Shown: piece by piece, positions 1 through 9,088 of the stretch | Layout of the letters: each line of letters opens with the position of its first letter | Position numbering within the stretch: the first letter of the stretch is position 1 | Source: Bradyrhizobium sp. SZCCT0153 | GTDB taxonomy: Bacteria > Pseudomonadota > Alphaproteobacteria > Rhizobiales > Xanthobacteraceae | Assembly: GCF_018129995.1 (NCBI RefSeq) | Contig: NZ_JAFCKS010000003.1 | Coordinates: 558,001 to 622,000 of the forward strand | Direction of reading: 5' to 3' | DNA: 64,000 nucleotides | Position numbers and translations under genes: made by a program | The notes under the pieces: generated by a model | Told to the model about the DNA's origin: nothing | The model's input: only the letters and a program-made list of their open reading frames with translations | Databases searched by the model: none

Positions 1-2
1 TC

Positions 3-2696
3 CAGGGCGGCGACCTTCGGCTAGCCCCGGGCGGCACCACGTTCTTCACCAACGATGTCACCGGCACGGCGGATCCGTCGGCCGTGATCGCCTCGCGCAT
101 CACCGGCAGCGGCGGGATCAACGTCCAGGGACCCGGTATCCTGGCGCTGCTCGGCGCAAATATCTATACCGGCGACACTTTCATCTGCTCCTGCGCGGCG
201 TTGCAGCTTGGTGACCCGACGCATACCGCGAGCATCATCGGCGCCGTCGTCAACGACGGTCTCTTCAACGTCGTCAATGCCGACACGTCGGGCATCACGT
301 CGCTCCTGAACAGTTTCTCCGGCACGACGATGTTTCTCAACGCAACATCCGCCGGCTCTATGGTCATTACCAACAACGGCCAGCTGTACTTTGGCGATCC
401 GTTCGGAACCGGGACCGACACCGCCACGGCCGGCCGGGCGACCATCACCAACGATGGCGGCTTGATCGGCTTCTTTGGCCGGACCAATGCAGGCTCCGCC
501 AGCATCACTAACCAGAACGGCGGCACCACCGCGTTCATCGATCAAGCCTCGGCGGGCTCGGCGACCATCGTCAACAAGGACTTTGGCGGCACGAGCTTCG
601 GCGCCGTGCCGGGAAGCACCGCGACCGCCGACAACGCAACAATCATCAACGATGTCGACGGCCAGACCGCTTTCGGCGGATTGTCGACGGCCGCCAATGC
701 CACCATCATCACCAAGGACGGCGGCGCGACCAAGTTCTATGACAATTCCACCGGCGGCAACGCGCGCTTCATCACCACCGGCACGGGCATCGTTGACTTC
801 GGGATCAGCCGCGGCCTGAACGGTGACGGCCGCATCACGGCCGGTTCGATCGAAGGCAATGGCACCTACTATATCGGGGGTGGCAACACGCTCGTCGTCG
901 GTAGCAATAATCGCTCGACGCTGGTCGACGGTGTCATCGGCGACTACGATCCCTGCGGGTGCGGTTTCATCGGCGCCGGTTCCCTCGAAAAAGCAGGCAG
1001 CGGAACGCTGGTCCTTTCGGGCACCAATACCTATACCGGCACGACGACCGTCAATGGCGGCATCCTGCGGGTCGATGGCGACATCTCCCAATCGAGCCTG
1101 ACCACCGTGAACGCGGGCGGAGCGCTGTTCGGCGCCGGGATCGTCGGTAATACCACCGTCGCTGCCGGCGGCATCTTCGCGCCCGGTGACGGTGGTCCGG
1201 GCTCGAGCGTGCTGGTTCTGGGGGACCTCGCCTTTCAGTCCGGTGCGGTCTACCTCGTGCAGGTCGGCAGCGGATCCACCGCGAGCTTTGCCAATGTTCT
1301 CGGCAATGTTGGCCTGAACGGCACCGTCGGCGTCTCGTTGTACGCTGGCAGCGCCATCTTGCCGCAATACAAGATCATGCAGTTTTCCGGCTCTGCCTCC
1401 GACAACTTTGCCGGTGTCGCCGCTCCCGGCGGCCTGATTGGCACGACGACCGTGGATCCCAGCGGCACCGTCTATCTCAATTTCACGCTGGACTACGCCG
1501 CGAAGTACGCCCTCAACGTCAATCAGAAGAACGTTGCCGCGACGCTTCAGAATTTCTTCAACGCGAATGGCTTTCTGCAAGCCGAATTCGCAGGCCTCGG
1601 CCCGAACGGCCTGACACAGGCTTCCGGCGAACCGGCGACGGGTTCGCAGCAGACGACCTTCAACGCGATGAACCTGTTCCTCGGCTTGCTCACCGACGTG
1701 TTCGGCTCTGGGCGCAGTGGCACGCCTGGTGCGACGCCATACGCCGACGAGATCAGTGCGAACGCCTATGCCGCGACCGGCAAGGCCGCGCGTGACAAAA
1801 GCGCGCGCGACGCCTTTGCCTCGATCTCTCGCAAGGCACCGGCTCTGACGTTCGAGCAGCGCTGGGACGTGTGGGCGGCCGGCTATGGCGGCTCGCAGAC
1901 CACCGATGGCAAGGCCGGCCTCGGTTCGAACAACACCACCAGCAGCGTCTATGGCACCGCCGTCGGTCTCGACTACCGCTTCTCGCCTTCGACGATTGCT
2001 GGCATCGCGCTTGCCGGCGGCGGCACCGGCTTCAACGTCAACGGGCTTGGCTGGGGCCGCTCCGACCTGTTCCAGGCCGGCGCGTTCGTGCGTCATACTG
2101 TGGGACCGGCCTACATCATGGCCGCGCTGGCCTACGGCTGGCAGGACGTCACGACCAATCGCATCGTCACCGCTGCCGGGGTCGATCAGTTGCGTGCGCA
2201 GTTCAAGGCCAATGCGTTCTCGGGCCGTATCGAGGGCGGCTATCGCCAGGCCACGCAGTGGATCGGCCTCACGCCCTACGCAGCGCTCCAGGCCACCATG
2301 TTCAGCCTGCCGGGCTATTCGGAGTTCGCGGTGGTCGGCAACAATACCTTTGCGCTCAACTATGCCGCCAAGGACATGACCAGCACCCGCACCGAACTCG
2401 GCCTGCGCGCGGACAAGTCATTCGCCGCGGCCGGCGGCCTGATGACCTTGCGCGGCCGCGTCGCCTGGGCCCATGACTACAATCCGGACCGCGCCGTCGG
2501 TGCGGTGTTTCAGACGTTGCCGGGATCGGCGTTCGTCGTGAACGGGGCCGTCCAGGCGCGCGATTCCGCATTGACCACGGCGGCGATACAGATGAGCTGG
2601 ATGAACGGCTGGTCCGCGTCGGCGACCTTCGAGAGCGAGTTCTCGAACGTCACCCGCTCCTATGCCGGCAAGGGCGTCGTGCGTTACGCGTGGTAG
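3..2696 (+). CDS. Autotransporter outer-membrane beta-barrel protein, 5' end outside window
   Basis: The frame is open from the left edge, so the N-terminus and signal peptide are missing. Passenger: glycine/threonine/asparagine-rich beta-helix-like sequence with autotransporter-associated (PATR-type) units, best around nt 975-1080 (GSGTLVLSGTNTYTGTTTV) and a weaker one near nt 110-215. C-terminal part: from about nt 1860 (WDVWAAGYGG) to the end there are alternating amphipathic strands and a terminal aromatic (VVRYAW), as expected of a type V secretion translocator barrel of roughly 270 residues. Role: surface display of the passenger; ligand unknown. It ends 3 bp from the convergent MCE gene, with no obvious terminator between them. 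The passenger contains two cysteine pairs (CSC, CGCG), which is uncommon for autotransporter passengers. Confidence 0.9.
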   Translation, partial: QGGDLRLAPGGTTFFTNDVTGTADPSAVIASRITGSGGINVQGPGILALLGANIYTGDTFICSCAALQLGDPTHTASIIGAVVNDGLFNVVNADTSGITSLLNSFSGTTMFLNATSAGSMVITNNGQLYFGDPFGTGTDTATAGRATITNDGGLIGFFGRTNAGSASITNQNGGTTAFIDQASAGSATIVNKDFGGTSFGAVPGSTATADNATIINDVDGQTAFGGLSTAANATIITKDGGATKFYDNSTGGNARFITTGTGIVDFGISRGLNGDGRITAGSIEGNGTYYIGGGNTLVVGSNNRSTLVDGVIGDYDPCGCGFIGAGSLEKAGSGTLVLSGTNTYTGTTTVNGGILRVDGDISQSSLTTVNAGGALFGAGIVGNTTVAAGGIFAPGDGGPGSSVLVLGDLAFQSGAVYLVQVGSGSTASFANVLGNVGLNGTVGVSLYAGSAILPQYKIMQFSGSASDNFAGVAAPGGLIGTTTVDPSGTVYLNFTLDYAAKYALNVNQKNVAATLQNFFNANGFLQAEFAGLGPNGLTQASGEPATGSQQTTFNAMNLFLGLLTDVFGSGRSGTPGATPYADEISANAYAATGKAARDKSARDAFASISRKAPALTFEQRWDVWAAGYGGSQTTDGKAGLGSNNTTSSVYGTAVGLDYRFSPSTIAGIALAGGGTGFNVNGLGWGRSDLFQAGAFVRHTVGPAYIMAALAYGWQDVTTNRIVTAAGVDQLRAQFKANAFSGRIEGGYRQATQWIGLTPYAALQATMFSLPGYSEFAVVGNNTFALNYAAKDMTSTRTELGLRADKSFAAAGGLMTLRGRVAWAHDYNPDRAVGAVFQTLPGSAFVVNGAVQARDSALTTAAIQMSWMNGWSASATFESEFSNVTRSYAGKGVVRYAW
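348..806 (+). repeat. Degenerate ~20-25-residue tandem repeats in autotransporter passenger
   Basis: About seven consecutive protein units follow the pattern [ST]AG-x-A-x-I-[TIV]-N-x-x-GG-x-T-x-F, for example AGSASITNQNGGTTAF and AANATIITKDGGATKF. They are diverged at DNA level, so this is an old protein-level repeat. The regular spacing suits one or two coils of a right-handed beta-helix per unit. The unit differs from the PATR unit further downstream in the same protein. Confidence 0.7.
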
Positions 2697-2699
2697 GCG

Positions 2700-3530
2700 C
2701 TACCGCTTCTTCTGCGCCGGCTTGCGCGGCGGGCGCGGTGCGGCGGCGGGTGTGGGCGTCCCGCTCATCTTGTTGGCGGCCTCGCTGACGTCGAGCAGCG
2801 AGCGACGGATGTCGTCGAGGTAGCTCGCCGATTTCTTCTTCATGGTGTCGGCGAGCTCGCGCAGTCCCTGAACCTTTTCGAACAGCTCGTCGGCCTTGCC
2901 GTCGACGAAGCCGGGCACCACGCCTTCGATCTTCGTGACAGCCTTGTCGAAGCCCACGAAGGCACTGTCGACTTTGGCCATGACGGAATCGATTTCGTCG
3001 CCCTTGCTCTTGAGATCGGCGGTGTAGGTCTCGAACGTGCGCAGGCCCTCCTTGATCGCCGGGGCATTGCTCACGATCGTGCGGTCGACACTGTGCAGGG
3101 TGTCGACGATGGATTCGGCATCGCTGAGATCGGCGGTCAGTACCGGGACGCCGTCCGAGTCGAGGGGTACCGGCGGGGCGGAGGGGGCGCCGCCGATCAA
3201 CGACACCGCGGCGACTCCGGTGAGGCCCTGGAACTCGATGCCGGCCACGGTATCCTTGCGGATCGGCGCGGCGTTATCGAGCGATACGAGCGCCACGACC
3301 TTGCGGGGATTGTCCAGCTTGATCGACAGGATCTGGCCGGCGGGCACGCCGTCGAAATTGACCGGCCCGCCGCGCCGCAATCCGCTGGCGGAGCCGCCCT
3401 CGAACACCACGCGCAACTGGCTGCGGCTCTGGAGGGTGCGCCATTTCTGCATGCCGAGCAGGCCGCCGAACGCCACGGCGATCACCGCCAGCGTCGCCGT
3501 TCCGATCACCAGATTGCTCGCGCGTGCCAT
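2700..3530 (-). CDS. MCE/MlaD family lipid-transport substrate-binding protein
   Basis: Predicted 276 aa. One N-terminal membrane anchor (about residues 5-25, LVIGTATLAVIAVAFGGLLG) precedes an MCE domain (about 36-110, with GLRRGGPVNFDGVPAGQI), a long helical stretch to about 250, and a Pro/Lys/Arg-rich tail. MlaD-type proteins form hexameric periplasmic rings that bind phospholipid or other hydrophobic substrates for an inner-membrane ABC transporter. Here no MlaE permease or MlaF ATPase gene is adjacent. The ATG at 3530 is preferred to a TTG 21 bp upstream because it places the membrane segment near the N-terminus; neither has a strong Shine-Dalgarno sequence. It is convergent with the autotransporter, 3 bp away. 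Confidence 0.85.
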   Translation of the reverse strand: MARASNLVIGTATLAVIAVAFGGLLGMQKWRTLQSRSQLRVVFEGGSASGLRRGGPVNFDGVPAGQILSIKLDNPRKVVALVSLDNAAPIRKDTVAGIEFQGLTGVAAVSLIGGAPSAPPVPLDSDGVPVLTADLSDAESIVDTLHSVDRTIVSNAPAIKEGLRTFETYTADLKSKGDEIDSVMAKVDSAFVGFDKAVTKIEGVVPGFVDGKADELFEKVQGLRELADTMKKKSASYLDDIRRSLLDVSEAANKMSGTPTPAAAPRPPRKPAQKKR

Positions 3531-3632
3531 CAGGGGCGATTCTACGGCCAAAGCAGGAAAGTTGGAAGGAGCCCGAATGGCCGCGATTCTAGGTAAGGCA
3601 GGTTAGGGAAGCGTAACCCGCCTTCCGCGACG

Positions 3633-5852
3633 TCAATGTCCGGCCGCACGCTTTGCCGCGGCATTGTTCAGGACGATGAGGGCATCGACGGCGACGCCCG
3701 TCCTGGCATTGATCAGGAACGGATTGATGTCGATCGAGGCGATCCGGTCGCCGGCATCCGCGATCAAATTGGACAGGCCGACCAGCGCCTTCACGGCGGA
3801 AGCCTCGTGCAAGGCCGGCTTGCCGCGATAGCCGCGCATCTTGATACCGGCCTTGGTGCGACCGATCAGGAGTCGCGCTTCGGCCTCGTCCAGCGGCGCT
3901 CCGGCGAGCGCCACGTCCTTCATCAGCTCGATGTCGATGCCGCCGGTGCCGAACAGCACGACCGGACCCATCTCGGCATCGAGCGAGGCGCCGACCACGA
4001 GCTCGAGATCGGCCTTGACCTGCTGCGCGATCAGGATGCCGTCGAGCTTCGGCTTGCCCTTCAGCTTGTTCACGCGCGCGGTGATGTCGCTGAACGCCTT
4101 CTTCACCTCGGCCGCGGTGGTGAGATTCAGCACCACGCCGCCGATGTCGGATTTGTGCAGGATCTCGGCGCTGACGAGTTTTGCCACGACCGGGAAGCCG
4201 ATCTGCTTGGCGATCTTCACGGCCTCGGCTGCCGTCTGCGCGATCGCCTCCTTCGAGATCGGGATGCCGTAGGCTTTCAGGAGCTTCTTCGAGGCGACCT
4301 CGTCGAGCGCGGCGCCGGTTGCCGATCTCAGCGCCTTCTCCAGCACGGCACGCGCGGCAGGCTTTGAGCTCGAGGCGATGTCAGGCACCTCCTTGCGAAG
4401 CTTGGCATAGGCAAGCAGCGACCTGATCGCGGTCACCGCGCGGTCCATGCCCTGCATCACTGCAAGATGCGGCAGCGATTTGCGCAGGGACTTGGTGAAC
4501 TCGGTGAAGCCGATCGACATCGCGCTGATGTAGATCACCGGCTTACCGGCCCGGCTCGCCATCTCGTTGACGATGCGCAGATTGCGCTCACGCAGCTCGT
4601 GCGGCGCTTTCGGCAGTTCGGCATCGATGATGACGATGTCGATATCGGGATCCTCGATCATCAGCTCGATCGACTTCATGTAGACGGAGGGATCGACCAC
4701 CGCGGCAAAGCCGGCGTCGAGCGGATTGCCGACGATCGAGCCTGGCCCGAGCATTTTCGCAAGCTCCGAGCTGACATGCGTGCTCAGCGGCGCGAAGTTC
4801 AGATCTTCCGCGTAGAAGGCATCGATCAGCATGCCGCGCTTGCCGCCGGACAGCGTGACCGCGGCGAGCCGGTCGCCTTTGGGCACGACAGAGTGAACGA
4901 AGCATTCGGTGGTCTCGATCAGTTCGTCGAGCCCGCCAACCCGGATCACGCCCTCGCGCGTTGCAACGGCATCGAATGTCTCGATCGAGCCTGCGAGCGC
5001 TCCGGTGTGCGCCATCGCCGCCGCGCGGCCTCCCTCGGACGCGCCGAGCTTGAGCGCGATCACCGGCTTGCTCGCGGCACGTGCAGCCTTGCAGGCCTCC
5101 CGGAACGCCTTGGTGTTGCGCACGCCCTCGAGATAGACGACGATCACCTTGATGCTCGGATCCTCTGCGAAATAGCGCATCAGGTCCGGCGTCTCGAGGC
5201 CGGCTTCGTTGCCGGTTGTCACCATGTAGCCCACCCCGACGCCGCGATCCTCCAGCGCCTGGCGGATCGCCATGACGATGGCGCCGGATTGTCCGGCGAT
5301 CGCCACCGCGCCCTGTTCCATGGTGACGATCCGGTCGTCGATATTGGTGAAGAGCTTTTCGCCTGCGCTCAGATTGCCGAGGCAATTCGGGCCGGTGACG
5401 GCCAGGCCCGTCTCGCGCACGGCCGCCTGCAGTTCGGCCGCGAGCTTCTGGCTCTCCTCATCCTGCAACTCGCTGAAGCCCGAGGTGACGATGGTGGCCG
5501 AGCGCGCGCCGGCCGCTGCGGCATCGCGGATCACTTGCACCGCAAAGCGCGCCGGCACCAGCACCAGCACGTGATCTGGCTTCTCCGGGAGGCTGGCAAA
5601 ATCCTTGAAGCAGGGGACGCCCCAGATGGTCTCTCGCTTGGCATTGACCGGATAGAGTCCGCCCTCGAAGCCGTATTTGACCAGATTGTTCCAGATGCGC
5701 TCGGCATAGTTGCCGGGCTTGTCGGTCGCGCCCACCAGCACGATGTTGTGCGGGTGCAGCATGGCGTGGATGCCCTTGACGATGTCGCTGGCGTCGGGCG
5801 TTGGAGACCATGGGCGCGAAGAACCGGACGCAGCAGATACGCGAGCTTCCAT
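3633..5852 (-). CDS. Acetate--CoA ligase (ADP-forming) family / acyl-CoA synthetase
   Basis: 739 aa. It fuses the alpha and beta halves of NDP-forming acyl-CoA synthetase: a CoA-binding Rossmann domain (about 25-150, with VGATDKPGNYAERIWNN), a ligase-CoA domain containing the likely phospho-His in AHTGALAGS, and a C-terminal ATP-grasp domain (about 510-735, with GFPVVAKL and KSDIGGVVLNL). The family converts an organic acid, ATP and CoA to acyl-CoA, ADP and phosphate. The substrate cannot be read from sequence; alphaproteobacterial members are often near aromatic or aliphatic acid genes. Start: ATG with a good upstream GGTGAGG. It is 114 bp downstream of the sortase gene on the same strand, so read-through is possible but not evident. 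Confidence 0.88.
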   Translation of the reverse strand: MEARVSAASGSSRPWSPTPDASDIVKGIHAMLHPHNIVLVGATDKPGNYAERIWNNLVKYGFEGGLYPVNAKRETIWGVPCFKDFASLPEKPDHVLVLVPARFAVQVIRDAAAAGARSATIVTSGFSELQDEESQKLAAELQAAVRETGLAVTGPNCLGNLSAGEKLFTNIDDRIVTMEQGAVAIAGQSGAIVMAIRQALEDRGVGVGYMVTTGNEAGLETPDLMRYFAEDPSIKVIVVYLEGVRNTKAFREACKAARAASKPVIALKLGASEGGRAAAMAHTGALAGSIETFDAVATREGVIRVGGLDELIETTECFVHSVVPKGDRLAAVTLSGGKRGMLIDAFYAEDLNFAPLSTHVSSELAKMLGPGSIVGNPLDAGFAAVVDPSVYMKSIELMIEDPDIDIVIIDAELPKAPHELRERNLRIVNEMASRAGKPVIYISAMSIGFTEFTKSLRKSLPHLAVMQGMDRAVTAIRSLLAYAKLRKEVPDIASSSKPAARAVLEKALRSATGAALDEVASKKLLKAYGIPISKEAIAQTAAEAVKIAKQIGFPVVAKLVSAEILHKSDIGGVVLNLTTAAEVKKAFSDITARVNKLKGKPKLDGILIAQQVKADLELVVGASLDAEMGPVVLFGTGGIDIELMKDVALAGAPLDEAEARLLIGRTKAGIKMRGYRGKPALHEASAVKALVGLSNLIADAGDRIASIDINPFLINARTGVAVDALIVLNNAAAKRAAGH

Positions 5853-5966
5853 GGCGTGACCTCACCTGTTGTTCTTGTTGGCGGTGCGTCACTCTGTTCT
5901 ATGGCGAGTTCTTCGGACTGGCAACCACATGGTATGCCGCGTGATGGAATGAGCGATGCATCGCAC

Positions 5967-6542
5967 TTATTCATCTTTATCGACGCCAATCAGGACGCCA
6001 TGCAGGACATAACGTTCGGGCCCGGGCGTCACCGCCTCGAACGGCCAGCACGTGGTGAGCACGAGTTGGAAATCCTGCGCCGTGGGATCGATGCCGGATT
6101 CATCGAAGCGGACGATGGCCGAGGCGTCCGCGCGATAGCGGAACTGCCTACCGTCGCGACGGGTGATCTCGATGATATCTCCGATGGCGACGTTTCGCAG
6201 GAAACGGAAATGCGTGTCGCGATGGCCGGCATAGACGGCAACACCGCGCTCGCCCGCGTCAGCCGTTTGGAGGATATGGCCGGGACCGAAAGCGAGCGCC
6301 TGGCCGCTCGTGCCTTCCAGCACGATCGCGCTGGCGCCGATCCGCTTTACCTCGATCCGCGCGACGGGCCAGGTGTCGGCCCATGACCATGGCTTGACCA
6401 CTTCGCCGGTCGCAACACTCCTGTCGAACGCGCGCTGCAGCAGCACCTGCGCGAGCCAGGCCTTGGCGTGGATGTAGGCGCCGTCGCCGAACAGGAGGAT
6501 GCCTATCAGCGCCAGGACCAGGGGAGAGACGAAGCGGGTCAT
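5967..6542 (-). CDS. Class GN sortase of a proteobacterial dedicated sortase system
   Basis: 191 aa. N-terminal membrane segment (about 5-22), then a sortase fold. Catalytic residues are visible: His107 in YAGHRDTHF, Cys165 in LTTCWPF and Arg177 in GPERYVLHG. Sortases cleave a C-terminal LPxTG-like signal and transfer the protein to an amine acceptor. In Gram-negative bacteria the class GN type usually has one dedicated substrate encoded next door, and the gene just upstream encodes a vWA protein with LPKTATS plus a membrane tail. The GN class assignment rests on this pairing and on sequence recognition. A hairpin followed by an A/T run (6567-6613) lies between the two genes and could lower sortase expression relative to substrate. 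Confidence 0.9.
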   Translation of the reverse strand: MTRFVSPLVLALIGILLFGDGAYIHAKAWLAQVLLQRAFDRSVATGEVVKPWSWADTWPVARIEVKRIGASAIVLEGTSGQALAFGPGHILQTADAGERGVAVYAGHRDTHFRFLRNVAIGDIIEITRRDGRQFRYRADASAIVRFDESGIDPTAQDFQLVLTTCWPFEAVTPGPERYVLHGVLIGVDKDE

Positions 6543-6566
6543 CGGTGTCTCTCGTTCGTCATTTCG

Positions 6567-6613
6567 AAAAAGGCGCGCGCGGCCGTTGGTGTGGGACGGG
6601 CAGCCGCGCGCGC
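6567..6613 (-). terminator. Intrinsic terminator or attenuator between sortase substrate and sortase genes
   Basis: A perfect 11-bp inverted repeat (GCGCGCGCGGC at 6573-6583, GCCGCGCGCGC at 6603-6613) encloses a 19-nt loop. Read on the minus strand, the stem is followed directly by five T (6567-6571). It lies in the 99-bp gap between the substrate stop and the sortase start. The form fits a rho-independent terminator; since the two genes are functional partners, partial termination is the natural reading. Confidence 0.65.
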
Positions 6614-6641
6614 TAACAGAGGAGTTTGGGGGGCTCCTCTC

Positions 6642-8903
6642 TCAAGCGGCGTCAGTGAGCAAGGTCTGACGCCGGTTGAACACGAACAGGACCAGGGCAA
6701 GCACGATCAGGACCAGGCCTGCGATCATCTTCAGCTCGGCCGAGGTTGCGGTCTTGGGCAGACGGATCGCATCGGGTGAAGCTGGTGTCGGCCGCCTTGC
6801 CGTCGGTTGATTGCGCGCATCGGCATGGCGCTCGCGCAACTGATCCGGCACCTGCGGCCGCTCGCCAAAGACCTTCTCGAAGTCCCAGCCGGCCGGCAGG
6901 TTGATCGGCAATTCGCTGAGCCTGAGCGGCTCGCCTTCGGGACGGCTCGGCGTCTTGTCGACCGCGACGAGGCTCGTCAGTCGCGTGACGATCTGATGGT
7001 CGAGCGCCAGCGCCAGGATCGCCTTGTCGGCCTGCTCCGGCGTGAGTTCCCGTATGGTGCGCGCCACTTCGGCGTCGCCGATCTTGCGCTTCGCCCACAG
7101 CTTCGACGGGCCCTTGCCTTCGGCTGCGCTCTGCAGCGGCAGCGTCACCGACCACGGACGGTCGCCGACGCGTCCCTTGATCTCGATCGAGCCCGCGAGC
7201 TTGTCGAGTTTTGCCGCCAGCACCAGCGGCTCGTCGCGATAGACATCCGGAATGATCGCCGGTGTCACGTCGGCCTTGGCTTCGGAGAACCTTACACTGA
7301 GGCCGGTCACCGCCGGGTTCTCCAGCTTGGCGAACAGACCGCGCATGCGTTCCTCGACCTGCTCGACGGAGCCGATATGGGTGAAGGCACCGCGGCCGAG
7401 CTCGGCGGCGCGCGTCATCAGGTAGGTGTTGGGCGCGGAGCCGATGCCGACCATGAACACACGTGAGCGGCCGCGCATCGCCGTGATCGTTTCGAACAAT
7501 TGCTGCTCATTGCCGATGGCGCCGTCGGTCAGGAACACGACCTGGCGAACCATGCTGGTGTCGCCGAGCTTGTCGGTCAGCGCTGCACGCATCGCCGGCA
7601 CCATCTCGGTGCCGCCACGCGCCTGCAGCGCATCGACGAACGAAGTCGCCTCGCGGACATGCGTGCCATCCGCCGGCACCGAGGTCGGAAACAGCACGTC
7701 CATGGTGTCGTCGAAGCGAATGACGTTGAAATGATCGGTCGGCTGGAGACGAGCGAGCGCATAAGTGAGGCTGGCCTTGGCCTGTACGATCGACGTTCCG
7801 CCCATCGAGCCGGAATTGTCGATCACGAACACGACTTCGCGCGGGAGCGGCTTCTGGGTCGCCTGCTCGGTGGTGGGCGGTGTAACGAAAGCGAGCAAAT
7901 AGTCGGCATCGCCGACATGCTCGCGGAACAGGCCGACCGACGGCGCCTTCTCCGCGGCCGGTTTCCAGGTCAGCTCGAAATCGCGGTCGGCGGGGACAAT
8001 GCCGTCGGAGAGCGTGACGATTCGTGTCGTGCTGTCCGGGCTCTCGATCTTGACGTTATGGTGAGGGCTCTTGACCTCACCCAGCGCAAACCCGGCCTTC
8101 AGGCGCACCGTGATGCTGGTCGGATTGACCGGCGCATTCCGGGCAGGATCCAGCACCGGCGGCGAGATGCGGTTGCGGTCCGGCACCGGGTCCGACGTCG
8201 TCGCGCCCCAGCCGGAGCCATCGTTGCGGAAGTCGACGCTCTGCACGATCGGCGCCGGATTGTAGCGTGGCCCGACCACCAGCGGCAGGCGCAGCGAATA
8301 TTCGTTGGCGGATTGCTGCACCGGCTCCTGATATTCGATCTGCACCAGCACGGTTTCGCCGGGGCCGATATTGGCGACCGAGTTGGTGAAGATGTTCGGC
8401 CGCTCCTGCTCGGTGAGCGCGGCCTTCTGGCCGGCGCGTCGCGCCTCTTCGTAGATCACGCGCGCTTGCTGCCGCTCCTTGATGTCGCCGACGATGACGC
8501 GGTCGCCGACCACCATCTTCAGCGTATCGACGGCCCCGCCGGTGGGAAGCGGATAGACATAGGTCGCCTCGACCCAGTCCTTGGTCGGGTTGCGGAATAC
8601 CTGCGTGACGCGGGCGCGCAACGTCGGGCCGGAGACCGTGACGTCGATATCGATGCCGAGGCGGATCGCTTCGATGGTGGCGCCGTCTTCTTTGAGGAGG
8701 AGGGTGCCGGATCGGGCATCGCGGGGCTGGAGCAGGCTGGCCTGCTCCGTCGTCGCCGACCAGCCCGGCTCGAAGCTCACCAGCAGGGCCACGAAGGCGA
8801 CCAGCATCACCGCGATGCCCTGCGCCAGAAGGAACAGTCCGACCACAATGAGTCTGCCCAGCCAGGGGTGTTCGTTGCTGTCGACCGCGTCGTAATTGTC
8901 CAT
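6642..8903 (-). CDS. Marine-proteobacterial-type sortase target protein (VIT + vWA, LPKTA sorting signal)
   Basis: 753 aa. Order: N-terminal membrane segment (about 18-44); VIT domain (about 65-195, YVYPLPTGGAVDTLKM and RPNIFTNSVANIGPGETV); vWA domain (about 355-530) with an intact MIDAS motif DNSGSMGG at 362-369; C-terminal region; and a sorting signal LPKTATS at 715-721 followed by a hydrophobic stretch and a basic end (FNRR). This is the layout of the dedicated substrate of class GN sortases. VIT/vWA proteins resemble inter-alpha-trypsin inhibitor heavy chains and bind ligands through a metal site; the ligand here is unknown. Start ATG has GGGAG about 10 bp upstream. The divergent neighbour is an HTH regulator. 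Confidence 0.92.
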   Translation of the reverse strand: MDNYDAVDSNEHPWLGRLIVVGLFLLAQGIAVMLVAFVALLVSFEPGWSATTEQASLLQPRDARSGTLLLKEDGATIEAIRLGIDIDVTVSGPTLRARVTQVFRNPTKDWVEATYVYPLPTGGAVDTLKMVVGDRVIVGDIKERQQARVIYEEARRAGQKAALTEQERPNIFTNSVANIGPGETVLVQIEYQEPVQQSANEYSLRLPLVVGPRYNPAPIVQSVDFRNDGSGWGATTSDPVPDRNRISPPVLDPARNAPVNPTSITVRLKAGFALGEVKSPHHNVKIESPDSTTRIVTLSDGIVPADRDFELTWKPAAEKAPSVGLFREHVGDADYLLAFVTPPTTEQATQKPLPREVVFVIDNSGSMGGTSIVQAKASLTYALARLQPTDHFNVIRFDDTMDVLFPTSVPADGTHVREATSFVDALQARGGTEMVPAMRAALTDKLGDTSMVRQVVFLTDGAIGNEQQLFETITAMRGRSRVFMVGIGSAPNTYLMTRAAELGRGAFTHIGSVEQVEERMRGLFAKLENPAVTGLSVRFSEAKADVTPAIIPDVYRDEPLVLAAKLDKLAGSIEIKGRVGDRPWSVTLPLQSAAEGKGPSKLWAKRKIGDAEVARTIRELTPEQADKAILALALDHQIVTRLTSLVAVDKTPSRPEGEPLRLSELPINLPAGWDFEKVFGERPQVPDQLRERHADARNQPTARRPTPASPDAIRLPKTATSAELKMIAGLVLIVLALVLFVFNRRQTLLTDAA
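6645..6761 (-). other. C-terminal sortase recognition and membrane-anchor signal (within the VIT/vWA gene)
   Basis: The last 39 residues of the VIT/vWA protein are tripartite: LPKTATS, then about 18 hydrophobic residues (MIAGLVLIVLALVLFVF), then NRRQTLLTDAA. This matches a sorting signal; cleavage would be expected between Thr and Ala of LPKTA. The position after Thr is Ala rather than the Gly of Gram-positive LPxTG. Confidence 0.8.
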
Positions 8904-9088
8904 TTGGCTTGCTCCCGAAGGTGTTTGACGTTGCAGAGCATCGGTCGGGAGCGGGCGATTTCGCGAGCAGAATGATCGGCAATGTTCCGCCGCGGCCGGC
9001 CTGGATCGGCCGCCGCCGGGATGGCCAGGTGCGGTTTTGTGCTGGTTTGTCCGCCCTGCTAGGATGGCCGTCCTGGAGCAGGGCCACG
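8904..9088 (+). promoter_or_regulatory. Divergent promoter region of the sortase operon and HTH regulator
   Basis: 185 bp lie between the divergent start codons, so promoters for both directions must sit here or upstream. A GC-rich imperfect palindrome, CGGCCG-n8-CGGCCG with extended arms (about 8991-9017), is the only symmetrical element I see and could be an operator. I cannot assign -35/-10 boxes with confidence. Confidence 0.35.

Noticed and set aside
21..2096. 691-codon open frame antisense to the autotransporter
   Set aside because: It mirrors the autotransporter codon pattern, has low-complexity Arg/Gly/Ala-rich product without family motifs, and no ribosome site. High GC leaves long antisense frames open.
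4467..6386. 639-codon frame antisense to the acyl-CoA synthetase and sortase
   Set aside because: Both sense genes have intact motifs; the antisense product is His/Arg/Asp-rich without a fold.
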